This document shows, piece by piece, positions 15,531 to 23,915 of a DNA stretch of 35,305 nucleotides. Numbering within the stretch: position 1 is the first letter of the stretch; the number at the start of each line of letters is the position of its first letter. Source of the DNA: Actibacterium sp. 188UL27-1 (GTDB lineage Bacteria > Pseudomonadota > Alphaproteobacteria > Rhodobacterales > Rhodobacteraceae); NCBI RefSeq assembly GCF_016901225.1, contig NZ_JAFEUL010000031.1, forward strand, positions 1 to 35,305, read 5' to 3'. Position numbers and translations under genes: made by a program. The notes beneath the pieces are model-generated. The model made no database searches. It saw only the letters and a program-made list of their open reading frames with translations, and had not been told where the DNA came from.

Positions 15531-16073
15531 TTAGGCTACTCTGTGCTCCTGCTGATCGGGTTGCATATCTTTTTTCTCTAACCAGTACACCACGGCGGGC
15601 GATCTGCCGCCATGGGCGCGGTGTGGGCGTTTTTGGGTGTAGAACGCGACCCTCTTGGCGATCGTGTCACGGGTTTCTGCACCGGTTTCCCATGCGTGTA
15701 GATAAACGCATTCGTATTTCAGTGACTGCCAGAGCCGCTCCACGAAGATGTTGTTCAAGAAACGCCCCTTTCCATCCATTGAGAGACGCACGCCCGATCG
15801 CCGCAACCGATCCGTCCAGACGAAGGACGTAAATTGCGATCCCTGATCTGTATTCATGATCTCGGGCGCGCCATATTTGGCCATCGCCTCATTCAGCGCC
15901 TCGACACAGAAGTCGGCCTCCAGCGTGTGTGATAGCGGCCAACTCAGCACTTTGCGCCTGTACCAGTCGATGATTGCCACAAGATACAGGAAGCCGCGGC
16001 GCATCGGGATGTAGGTAATGTCCGACGCCCAGACTTGATTGAACGCGGGGCTATATTTCTGCTGTTTCGACAT
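15531..16073 (-). pseudogene. IS3-family transposase OrfB (integrase), N-terminally truncated
   Basis: The 180-residue reading frame holds the whole rve integrase core: NQVWASDITYIPMRRGFLYL with the first Asp, NTDQGSQFTS with the second Asp, and the Glu in NNIFVERLWQSLKYECVYLH. The usual C-terminus AVVYWLEKKDMQPDQQEHRV follows. The N-terminal helix-turn-helix region that should precede it is missing; the leader MSKQQKYSPAF is short and atypical. Catalytic residues survive, but no matching OrfA is joined to it in the correct orientation, so autonomous transposition is unlikely. Confidence 0.8.
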
Positions 16074-16234
16074 CTCTGATCTCCCTCTCGTCGAAGATCA
16101 GCAGACAACAAATCCTCGCTTACATAAGTGTCCGAATTTCAAAGGGGTCGCTCACGGCATCGCTGAACTGCTGTTGACGACCGTGTTTGCCGTTCAGCGA
16201 AGGGATCCAGATCAGCTATGGACCAAATCGACAA

Positions 16235-16667
16235 TGATCCGATCAATTGGCAAAGCCTTGCCCATATGCCGGAGCTTAAGACACTTGTCACCCTGTCGCC
16301 GATATCGGTCTATTGAGCATGGGCTGCCCGTCTTGAGTGCCGCCAGACCAATGATGATCAGATCCGCGCGCTATCGGCCCGGTATCTGCTCTTTGCCAAG
16401 CGCGATATTGGTCTGCCGTTGGACCCTGTGCCGCGCTTTTACCTGGGCAATGGGGTGTTGCTGCATCAGATCCATGCCAAAGCGGATCTGTCAGACAAAG
16501 GGTTGCAGCAATCTGTCGGCGTCATAATGAACTATCTGTATGATCCGCAAAAGGTGTCGCACAATCACGAACGGTTTGCGTCCTCTCACCGCATTGCCGC
16601 CTCCGCCGAAAATCTGTCGCTGGGTGCGACTGCCGATATGATGCTTTCAAAGGATCCAAAGCCGTGA
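16235..16667 (+). pseudogene. Malonyl-CoA decarboxylase remnant (second copy)
   Basis: About the last 130 codons of an mcd gene survive. ELKTLVTLSPI (about 16270-16302, one frame) matches KGLETFATLSPI of the intact enzyme. After a frameshift, DDQIRALSARYLLFAKRDIG, RFYLGNGVLLHQIHAKADLS and NYLYDPQKVSHNHERF run to the TGA at 16665-16667. The catalytic histidine equivalent is Tyr (RFYLGNGA-like RFYLGNGV) instead of His as in RFHLGNGA. The N-terminal three-quarters are absent. It overlaps the following matB remnant by 4 bp (GTGA), so the two once formed an operon. It is oriented opposite to the intact mat operon. Confidence 0.8.
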
Positions 16668-17334
16668 TCAACCCGTTCTACGACCAGTTGTTTGGGGTTC
16701 ATGCCGAGCGTGTGACGCCGTTCCTACATTTGGAGGATGGAACGGTGATCACCCATGCCGCCTTTCTGCGGATGGCGGCCCAGATCGCCCATGTCCTCGT
16801 CCAAAACGGGTTGCAACCTGGTGACCGTTTGGCCGCGCAGGTGCAGAAATCACCAGAAGCGCTGGCGCTTTATGCCGCCTGTGTGCAAGCCGGGATCATT
16901 TTCTTACCGCTCAATACGGCCTACACGGTCGATGAGCTGACCTATTTCATCGAAAATAGCTGCGCGCGGATGGTCATTTGTGATGACCAAGCGGAACCGG
17001 CCCTGTCGCCCATCGTGACCGGCCTTGGTGCGGTTACAACATCTATCCAAAGGAAATTGAGCTGGTTTTGGACGCTCAGCCGGGCACCCTGGAAAGCGCT
17101 GTCATAGGTGTCCCCCATGCGGATTTCGGTGAAACGGCCGTCGGGCTGCTTGTGCCGCAGAAAGACCAGAAGCTTGATCTGGACGCGGTGGTGCAGGCGA
17201 TAGGTGCCGCATTGGCGCGGTTCAAACATCCCAAACGGTTGATCATCGTCGAAAGCCTACCGCGCAACACGATGGGCAAAGTGCAAAAGAAAATCCTGCG
17301 ACAGACCTACAAGGATCTGTTCGCGTCTGTGTGA
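16664..17334 (+). pseudogene. Malonyl-CoA synthetase remnant with large internal deletion
   Basis: The start, MINPFYDQLFGVHAERVTPF (GTG at 16664), runs as a normal MatB N-terminus for about 122 residues to VTGLG near 17030. The sequence then jumps, one frame over, to GYNIYPKEIELVLDAQPGTL and continues to a normal C-terminus NTMGKVQKKILRQTYKDLFA ending at 17334. Compared with the intact MatB, about 280 residues are missing, including the ATP-binding SGTTG motif, and the reading frame is broken. By hand alignment the first 108 residues are about 71% identical to the intact MatB, so this is an old or foreign paralogue, not a fresh duplicate. Confidence 0.88.
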
Positions 17335-17457
17335 TCCAAGACTGGCGCGCGGCTGACCAGCCTATGCCGGGGATCAGCCCTGCAAAATTGTCGTTCGGCT
17401 TCACAGCCGCACCGGTTTTGGTATTGATGGTTTAAATGTTCAAGATGGCGTTATCCG

Positions 17458-20400
17458 ATGAAAAATATTGTGCAAAAAATCCTTGGCGTGGGCGATCCGC
17501 GCAGTGCCGAGATTAAGGCTGATCTGACCAGTCGGCTTAACAAGGTAAAGGACGGGTTGGGCGATCAGGCCGTTGCCTATGTTTTGACGGGCGAGGGTGA
17601 AACGGTTCTGGCGTCACTCAATGCTTTCGCTGGCAAGGCCCAGTTCGAAATCGGGTCGAACTGGGTGGATGACAGAACGATCTGGGGGCGGCGTGTTACG
17701 ATTGCGCAGCGCGAACCGGATATCGAATTGCATGTGCGGTACGCGCGGGTGCTGTCGACTGCGGCCGGACCGCTTTCCAAACACGCCGCAGGCAGTGCCA
17801 AGGTTAATGACGAACTGAGAACGTTGTTTTCTGAGATGTTTCTGGGTCTATTTCAGCGCCAACAATTCTGGCAGATCAAGGCGTTATCTGCGGAAAAGGT
17901 CAGTTTTAAGCCTCAGCACGCATTTGGGGTCATTAGCGCGCTGGATGGCAGCGAGGCTGATTTCTTTGACCTCGTTTACGGTGAAAATGAGGACAATTGG
18001 GGCAAGGCGGGTGGCGACATTTACCGGCAAATTTTTGATTTAAAAGAACTGGCAATTGCCCATGCCGAAGATTTTCTTACCGCCGCACGCCGCTTGCCGG
18101 CCAAAAGCCGCGCCACCATGATAAACGATATATTGCGCTGGAATATTGCTGCTGAAGCGCCGTTTGCAGGTTTTGTGCTGGACAGCGTGGGCGACAGCGC
18201 AAAGGCCGTGCGCGAGGCGGCGGTATTGGCCTTGAAGATGGCCGACAGTTCCGGGCTGGAAAGTCGCGCGACCCAACGGATGGCCAGCGGTACGGTTGCC
18301 GTGCGGCTGGGCATGGTGGATCTGCTGGCTTCGCTTGGCACCCCGTCGGCCGTCAAAGCACTGGAAGCACAGCGGGACGGCGAAAAGAACGCCCGCGTTC
18401 TGGCGCTGATCAACAACAAACTGATGACGCAAGAGCAGATGGGACAGGCTGACATTGCCGATGATGCAACCGGCTACACCGCCTTGGATGGGAGCCGTGT
18501 TGAGATTCCCCCTAAGGTCGAAATACCGATGGCACCCAATACGCCGTTGAGCAAGGATCGGCTGGCCGCGTTGGGCGCGTTGGTGGATGCCGAAAACAAA
18601 AGGATTAAGGTGGCGAATGCTGCGCCAAAATCGCAATACAGTTACCGGCAGCCAGTTCTGGACCGATCCAAGTTGCTCAAGCAAACGCAGATTTTGTTCG
18701 ATGCTTCCAATCAAAAGCTCAGCTATTGGCTTGGAACGTCATTTCTTGAATCTGACCCTGCAGCTCGGAAATGGGTAAAGACGGAGTTGGAACAAAAGCC
18801 CCTTGGTCGCGCCTTGATGACGGCGATCCGGGCGTCGGGCGGCTATAACCCGTATCACTATGACGGGAGTAGCCCGTTCCGGAGCCTGGTGCAGTCTTAT
18901 CTCGACGGTCCCGACGGGGATTTGCGCCACATTGATGAGGCGCATCAAAGGATCGGCATCGAAATGAGCCTTGGCCATTGGGAGCGGCAGGTGACGCGGG
19001 CCGCACAACCGGGCGATCTGATGCGGCAGTTTATCAGTGATACCTACATGGCGTCATTGCCCTTACATCTTCCCCACCAGACCCTCTGGCGGTTCGTCGC
19101 CTCTAATTTTGCGGTGCTGGATGAGGCGTTGGGGATCGCCGCTGCGCCCGACATTGGGTTGGATCGTACACTGGCGATCCGTATGTTGAACGTCCTGCCG
19201 AAAACACCGCTACGCTACATCGATCCCCTGCTGGAGGTTGCGACCGGCACCACCAAGGGCGGGCGGGCCGAGGCGCGTTCGATGCTGGCCGACGCGCCCG
19301 GTGTCACCGACCGCCTGATTGATCTGCTGTCCGATGGGCGACAAGCCGCGCGGGCCGGTGCCGCGGAATGGCTGGGGGATCGCGGCGATGCGGCGAGTAT
19401 CAAACCGCTGAAAGCCCGGTTGAAAAAGGAAAGGTCCGATCTGGCGCGCGCGGCCATGCTTACGGCGTTGAGTCGTCTGGGCGAGGATATGGAGGGCCAT
19501 CTTGGCCCAAAGGCCCTGCTGACCGAAGCGGAGGCTGGACTGAAGAAAGCCAAGTTCGACAAGCTGGACTGGCTGGCGCTGGATGATCTACCCGCTGCGA
19601 CCTACCGAAATGGCCGCAAAGTGCCGCATGAAGTTTTGCGCTGGTGGATCTTTCTGGCGTTCAAGCTCAAGCAACCAGGCGGCAACAAGCTGTTCGATAT
19701 CTACATGGATCAGTTGCATCCCGACATGGCCGAGATCCTGTCGACATGGCTGCTGGACAGCTGGATCCTGCATGACACCGAACATCCACCGACCGAGGAA
19801 TCGGAGGCGTATGCCGCCGAGCGTGCCGCGGCACATTTCAAGGGGATGAAGCGTTGGATGGGGCCGGATTATTCGCTGGAGCAAGCGCATGCCGAACTCT
19901 ACCGCGAGCATCGGAGCCAGTACCTGAATAGTGGTGCCGCCTCGAAAGGGATCCTGGCATTGGCGAAATGCGCCCCGGCGACCATGGCGGCGGATCGAAC
20001 CCGGGGCTATTTGCGGGATCACGGATCGCGCACCTCCCAGGCCTCCTCCCTTTTGGAGATGCTGGCCCAACGGGGGGACCCGGTTTCTCTTCAGGTCGTG
20101 ATCATGGCGGCAACGCGGCTCAAGCAGAAGGGTGTCCAGAAATTCGCAGGTGAATTGGTCGACAAGGCGGCGGAGGAACGGGGATGGAGCCTTGATGAAC
20201 TGTCGGATCGCACGATCCCCGTGGCGGGCCTGGACGATACCGGTGTGCTGGAATTGCCTTGTGCGGATCGGATATTCACGGCGCGGCTGGACGACGATTT
20301 CAAGCTTGCTCTTTTCAAACCCGACGGCGCATCGGTCAAGGCGCTGCCCGCGGGCCAGGATGAGGCCACCAAGGCGTCCAAGAAGCAGTTGTCGACGGCG

Positions 20401-21153
20401 CGCAAGGAACTCAAGCAGATCGTCACAATGCAAAGCATGCGCTTGTACGAGGCGCTATGTGGGGAACGGTCATGGCGCTTTGAGGATTGGCATCGCGACT
20501 TTCGCGACCATCCGGTGATGCGGCGCCTGACCGAACGTGTGGTGTGGCTTGGCCTGGATGCGGACGATCAGATCGTGACCGCCTTTCGGCCTACGCCCGA
20601 AGGGGACTATACCGATGCGGAGGATGCGGAGGTCGATCCGACCACCTTCCCCGTTATCCGTCTGGCCCATGGCGCGCTTGTCGATGACGAACAGCTATGG
20701 CTCAGTCACTTGGCAGATTATGAGGTCAAGCTGCTGTTCCCGCAATTCGGACGTCCGCTGAAAAACCTGGATGAGGATCAAATGACCGCCATGGAACTGA
20801 CCGACCGGGAGGGGTGGGTCACCGATACATTCACGATCCGCGGGGTGGCCACGAAGCTTGGATATGAGCGGGGCGAGGCAATGGATGGTGGCTATTTCGA
20901 CGAATATACCAAGACATTTCGCAGTGCCGGCATTCGTGCGGTTATCACCTTTTCGGGCAATTGCCTGCCGGAGGAGAATGTCCCGGCGGCCCTGAGGTCC
21001 CTTAGTTTTACCAGGCAAGGCCAGGGGCAGGGGGGATCGTACCGCCTGGACAAGGTGCCGCCGGTTCTACTGTCGGAATGCTGGAATGACTACCATGCCA
21101 TGGCGGCCAAGGCCGTTTATGATGCGGAATGGGAAGAAAAGACGCCATGGTGA
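17458..21153 (+). CDS. Large DUF4132-domain protein (YehI-like)
   Basis: A 1231-residue cytoplasmic protein without signal peptide or clear membrane segments. Helical repeats of HEAT type are visible near residues 250-320 and 600-680 (RAGAAEWLGDRGDAASIKPL). The C-terminal DUF4132 region (about 945-1231) begins FKLALFKPDGASVKALPAGQ and includes LYEALCGERSWRFEDWHRDF, VVWLGLDAD, HLADYEVKLLFPQFGRPL and VPPVLLSECWNDY. Size and domain resemble E. coli YehI. It is the first gene of a compact plus-strand cluster with a second DUF4132 gene, MoxR-type ATPase, DUF5682, VWA and SWIM proteins. Biochemical function is unknown; a scaffold or substrate-recognition role for the ATPase is an inference. The ribosome-binding site before the ATG is weak. 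Confidence 0.85.
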   Translation: MKNIVQKILGVGDPRSAEIKADLTSRLNKVKDGLGDQAVAYVLTGEGETVLASLNAFAGKAQFEIGSNWVDDRTIWGRRVTIAQREPDIELHVRYARVLSTAAGPLSKHAAGSAKVNDELRTLFSEMFLGLFQRQQFWQIKALSAEKVSFKPQHAFGVISALDGSEADFFDLVYGENEDNWGKAGGDIYRQIFDLKELAIAHAEDFLTAARRLPAKSRATMINDILRWNIAAEAPFAGFVLDSVGDSAKAVREAAVLALKMADSSGLESRATQRMASGTVAVRLGMVDLLASLGTPSAVKALEAQRDGEKNARVLALINNKLMTQEQMGQADIADDATGYTALDGSRVEIPPKVEIPMAPNTPLSKDRLAALGALVDAENKRIKVANAAPKSQYSYRQPVLDRSKLLKQTQILFDASNQKLSYWLGTSFLESDPAARKWVKTELEQKPLGRALMTAIRASGGYNPYHYDGSSPFRSLVQSYLDGPDGDLRHIDEAHQRIGIEMSLGHWERQVTRAAQPGDLMRQFISDTYMASLPLHLPHQTLWRFVASNFAVLDEALGIAAAPDIGLDRTLAIRMLNVLPKTPLRYIDPLLEVATGTTKGGRAEARSMLADAPGVTDRLIDLLSDGRQAARAGAAEWLGDRGDAASIKPLKARLKKERSDLARAAMLTALSRLGEDMEGHLGPKALLTEAEAGLKKAKFDKLDWLALDDLPAATYRNGRKVPHEVLRWWIFLAFKLKQPGGNKLFDIYMDQLHPDMAEILSTWLLDSWILHDTEHPPTEESEAYAAERAAAHFKGMKRWMGPDYSLEQAHAELYREHRSQYLNSGAASKGILALAKCAPATMAADRTRGYLRDHGSRTSQASSLLEMLAQRGDPVSLQVVIMAATRLKQKGVQKFAGELVDKAAEERGWSLDELSDRTIPVAGLDDTGVLELPCADRIFTARLDDDFKLALFKPDGASVKALPAGQDEATKASKKQLSTARKELKQIVTMQSMRLYEALCGERSWRFEDWHRDFRDHPVMRRLTERVVWLGLDADDQIVTAFRPTPEGDYTDAEDAEVDPTTFPVIRLAHGALVDDEQLWLSHLADYEVKLLFPQFGRPLKNLDEDQMTAMELTDREGWVTDTFTIRGVATKLGYERGEAMDGGYFDEYTKTFRSAGIRAVITFSGNCLPEENVPAALRSLSFTRQGQGQGGSYRLDKVPPVLLSECWNDYHAMAAKAVYDAEWEEKTPW

Positions 21154-21166
21154 AAGGCGCATCGGG

Positions 21167-22810
21167 ATGACGGTGTCACCGGCGGTTGAGCGGGCTTTTG
21201 ACGCGGCTGTGGCGGCGGCAAAGGCCTCTCGGTCCTCCAAGTTCCTGAAGTGGATCGACGAGGTACCAACCTTTGCGATGGCCGATGGCGCGCCGGTCCC
21301 TGCCGATGTGATCAAGGGCTGGATGGCCCAGGCCATCAAGGCCGAGGTGCCAACCGGCTCTGTGGAGGCGGATGCAGCACTTAATCTGCTGGCACCGGAT
21401 GACGCGGCGCGCCTGTCGCTTTGGGTGTTGGAACGCTGGTTGGCCTTCGATTGCGCCCGCCCCTCTGACGTCGAAGCCACCAAAAAGGCCAAGGCGGCGA
21501 TCCGCAAGGACCACGGCTTTTACGTCTCGCATCACGGCATACCTGCACAACTGCCCGATGATCTGACCCAACATCCGTATTTCGAAGGGCTGAAGGCCCG
21601 CGCGATGAAGAAATACGCCAATAGCGGTTTCAGCAGCCGGGGCGTGTTGGCGCTGGCGCGGCGCGCACCGGGGCGGCAAGCGGCCCTGGCCGTTGGCACA
21701 TTCATTGAACGCCACGGCCGTCGTCACGGTACACGGTCGGCCCAGGGCAAAATCGCGCTCCACGTATTGGCTCATATCGCAGATCAAAACTGCCTCGAAG
21801 TGCTGAGCACAGCATTCGTCGGGCTGCACGAGGGGCTCGCCCATGAGGCCGCGATGCTGCTGGAGCAGATCCGCACCCGTCGGAAATGGACCTGGCAGCA
21901 ACTTGGGGATCGCGCCGTATCCAATGCCGGGCTGGACGCCGATCTGGGGGTTGATCTGCCTTGGGGTCACGCACCGTACCGCGCACAGGTGCAGGATGAT
22001 CTGACCATGATCCTGATCAACCCGCAGGGCCGTTCGGTGAAGGCTCTGCCCACCGCTAAGGACCCATCGCAAAAAGATACCAAAAAGCTGCTCATCGACG
22101 TCAAAAAGAATATCGCCGCCACCATGACTGCCCAAACTGCCCGGCTCTATGCCGAAATGTGCCACGATCGTGTCTGGACGTTGGCCGATTGGCAGACTTT
22201 CATCGTCGATCACCCGATCCTCAGCCGGTTGTCCCAGCGGCTGGTCTGGACAGCGCAGACCACGGCGGGACGGCAAACCTTTCGCCCCACGGCCGAAGGC
22301 GACTTTTCAGATGTCGCAGATATGCCGGTGCGCCTGGACCAGACCAACGGCATTTCCCTGGCGCATCGCGTGACCGTTGACGCCGAAACGGCGACGGCCT
22401 GGCAGCGGCATCTGGCGGATTACGAGGTAACGGCGCTTTTCGATCAATTCGCGCGGCCCCCTGTGCATCGCGCAGATCTGCCGCGGCTGTCAGGACATGA
22501 CCTCCCGATCCCGCCACAGCGCGTCTGGGGCCCCGATCTGTTGAAAAACGCAAAGTTGCTGGGCTATGCCGCACCGGGCACGGGCAAGACCTTTTTCGAG
22601 TTCCCCGATTTGGTGAAGGAGATCGGGGCCTTCGCGATATCGCTGTCCACCTATGGAAGTCCCCCGTCGCACCCGGATCATGCGGCCATCCAAAAGGTGT
22701 CTGTCACCCAGAATGCAGCGGATATTCCGCCGGTATTGCTGTCTGAAATTACAAATGACCTTAAAGTGATGCTGGGCCGGGAGGATATCTTCACCGGCGC
22801 CACCTCCTGA
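21167..22810 (+). CDS. Short DUF4132-domain paralogue
   Basis: A 547-residue protein that parallels only the C-terminal half of the preceding gene. KKYANSGFSSRGVLALARRA matches YLNSGAASKGILALAKCA, DDLTMILINPQGRSVKALPT matches the DUF4132 opening of the larger protein, and RHLADYEVTALFDQFARPP and IPPVLLSEITND match its closing blocks. The HEAT-rich N-terminal half is absent. I chose the ATG at 21167, 13 bp after the upstream stop; an in-frame ATG at 21086 would overlap the upstream gene and give a leader unlike the family. The pair suggests partial tandem duplication followed by divergence, perhaps giving two recognition subunits. Confidence 0.82.
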   Translation: MTVSPAVERAFDAAVAAAKASRSSKFLKWIDEVPTFAMADGAPVPADVIKGWMAQAIKAEVPTGSVEADAALNLLAPDDAARLSLWVLERWLAFDCARPSDVEATKKAKAAIRKDHGFYVSHHGIPAQLPDDLTQHPYFEGLKARAMKKYANSGFSSRGVLALARRAPGRQAALAVGTFIERHGRRHGTRSAQGKIALHVLAHIADQNCLEVLSTAFVGLHEGLAHEAAMLLEQIRTRRKWTWQQLGDRAVSNAGLDADLGVDLPWGHAPYRAQVQDDLTMILINPQGRSVKALPTAKDPSQKDTKKLLIDVKKNIAATMTAQTARLYAEMCHDRVWTLADWQTFIVDHPILSRLSQRLVWTAQTTAGRQTFRPTAEGDFSDVADMPVRLDQTNGISLAHRVTVDAETATAWQRHLADYEVTALFDQFARPPVHRADLPRLSGHDLPIPPQRVWGPDLLKNAKLLGYAAPGTGKTFFEFPDLVKEIGAFAISLSTYGSPPSHPDHAAIQKVSVTQNAADIPPVLLSEITNDLKVMLGREDIFTGATS

Positions 22811-22826
22811 TGGAAGACCGAAAATT

Positions 22827-23915
22827 ATGGTAGATGTTCAACGCGAAGCCGCCGAACAGCGTTACGCCGCCGAATTGGCCCGACTGTCAGAGGGCGACGC
22901 AGACCCGCGCCCTCGGGGATGGGTCCTGTCCCCCCGGGCCGTGCGCCGCTTTGTCCTGGGGGATGACGCGTTGGAGGTCAGCCAGAAGTTCTTTGGCGAT
23001 GACGCCCTGGTCGACCGGTGCATCGTCTCGCTTCTGGGGCAACAGGGTCTGATGTTGGTGGGGGAACCAGGCACGGCCAAGTCCTTGTTGTCAGAGCTTT
23101 TGGCCGCGGGCATCTCTGGCGACTCGCGGTTGGTTGTCCAGGGGTCCGCCGGGGTGCTGGAGGATCACCTGCGATATGGCTGGAATTACGCCCTGCTACT
23201 GGCCGAAGGGCCCAGTGAACGCGCGCTCATCCCTTCACCGGTGCTGTCGGCGATGCGCAATGGCAAGATTGCCCGGATCGAGGAACTGACCCGCTGCGCC
23301 CCCGAAGTGCAAGATGCCATGATCTCGCTTCTGTCCGAACGCACGGTGGCGATCCCGGAACTGGGCGCGGGGGTCGAGGATCGCGCAGCCCTGGGTTTCA
23401 ACGTGATCGGCACCGCCAACCTGCGCGACCTCGGCGTGAACGAGATGTCGAGCGCCCTGAAACGTCGGTTCAACTTTGAAACCGTCCACCCGATTGCCGA
23501 TGCCGCGTTTGAAAAGACGCTGATCGCCCGCCAATTGCAGGACCGCGTGGCCGATCACCCCGTCAACGCCGATATGGGCGATGACGTCCTTGATGTGCTG
23601 GTACAGGTCTTTCGGGATTTGCGCACGGGGCGGACCAGCGAAGGGGCCACGGTGGCTCAGCCCAAAAGCGTGATGTCCACCGCAGAGGCCGTGAATGTGG
23701 CCCATGCCGCGACGCTGAACGCCGCCTATCTGGATGGCGGCACCGTCAATGCCGACCATGTCGCCCGGCAATTGCGCGGTGTGGTGTTCAAGGATGATCC
23801 CGAAGACGCCCGAAAGTTGCGCACCTATGCCGATACCATCGCGCGCAGCCGCGGACGGTCGTCCCGCGCCTGGGCCACGTTTTACAAGTCAGTCAAAGAC
23901 GGGCTTGATGGATAA
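22827..23915 (+). CDS. MoxR-type AAA+ ATPase (YehL-like)
   Basis: A 362-residue AAA+ protein. Walker A is GEPGTAKS (79-86), Walker B-like IARIEELTR (148-156) has Glu152-Glu153, the sensor-1 asparagine is in GTANLRD (195-201), and ALKRRF (210-215) holds the likely arginine finger. MoxR ATPases work with a VWA-domain partner as chaperone-like machines that remodel or load cofactors into target complexes (for example RavA-ViaA, NorQ-NorD, CbbQ-CbbO). The VWA partner here is two genes downstream. A GGAAG lies about 10 bp before the ATG. The stop overlaps the next start by 8 bp. Confidence 0.9.
   Translation: MVDVQREAAEQRYAAELARLSEGDADPRPRGWVLSPRAVRRFVLGDDALEVSQKFFGDDALVDRCIVSLLGQQGLMLVGEPGTAKSLLSELLAAGISGDSRLVVQGSAGVLEDHLRYGWNYALLLAEGPSERALIPSPVLSAMRNGKIARIEELTRCAPEVQDAMISLLSERTVAIPELGAGVEDRAALGFNVIGTANLRDLGVNEMSSALKRRFNFETVHPIADAAFEKTLIARQLQDRVADHPVNADMGDDVLDVLVQVFRDLRTGRTSEGATVAQPKSVMSTAEAVNVAHAATLNAAYLDGGTVNADHVARQLRGVVFKDDPEDARKLRTYADTIARSRGRSSRAWATFYKSVKDGLDG

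Noticed and set aside
22560-22605. Walker A-like APGTGKT near the C-terminus of the short DUF4132 protein
   Set aside because: There is no Walker B or AAA/P-loop fold context, and the larger paralogue has unrelated residues at the same place, so it is a chance resemblance.
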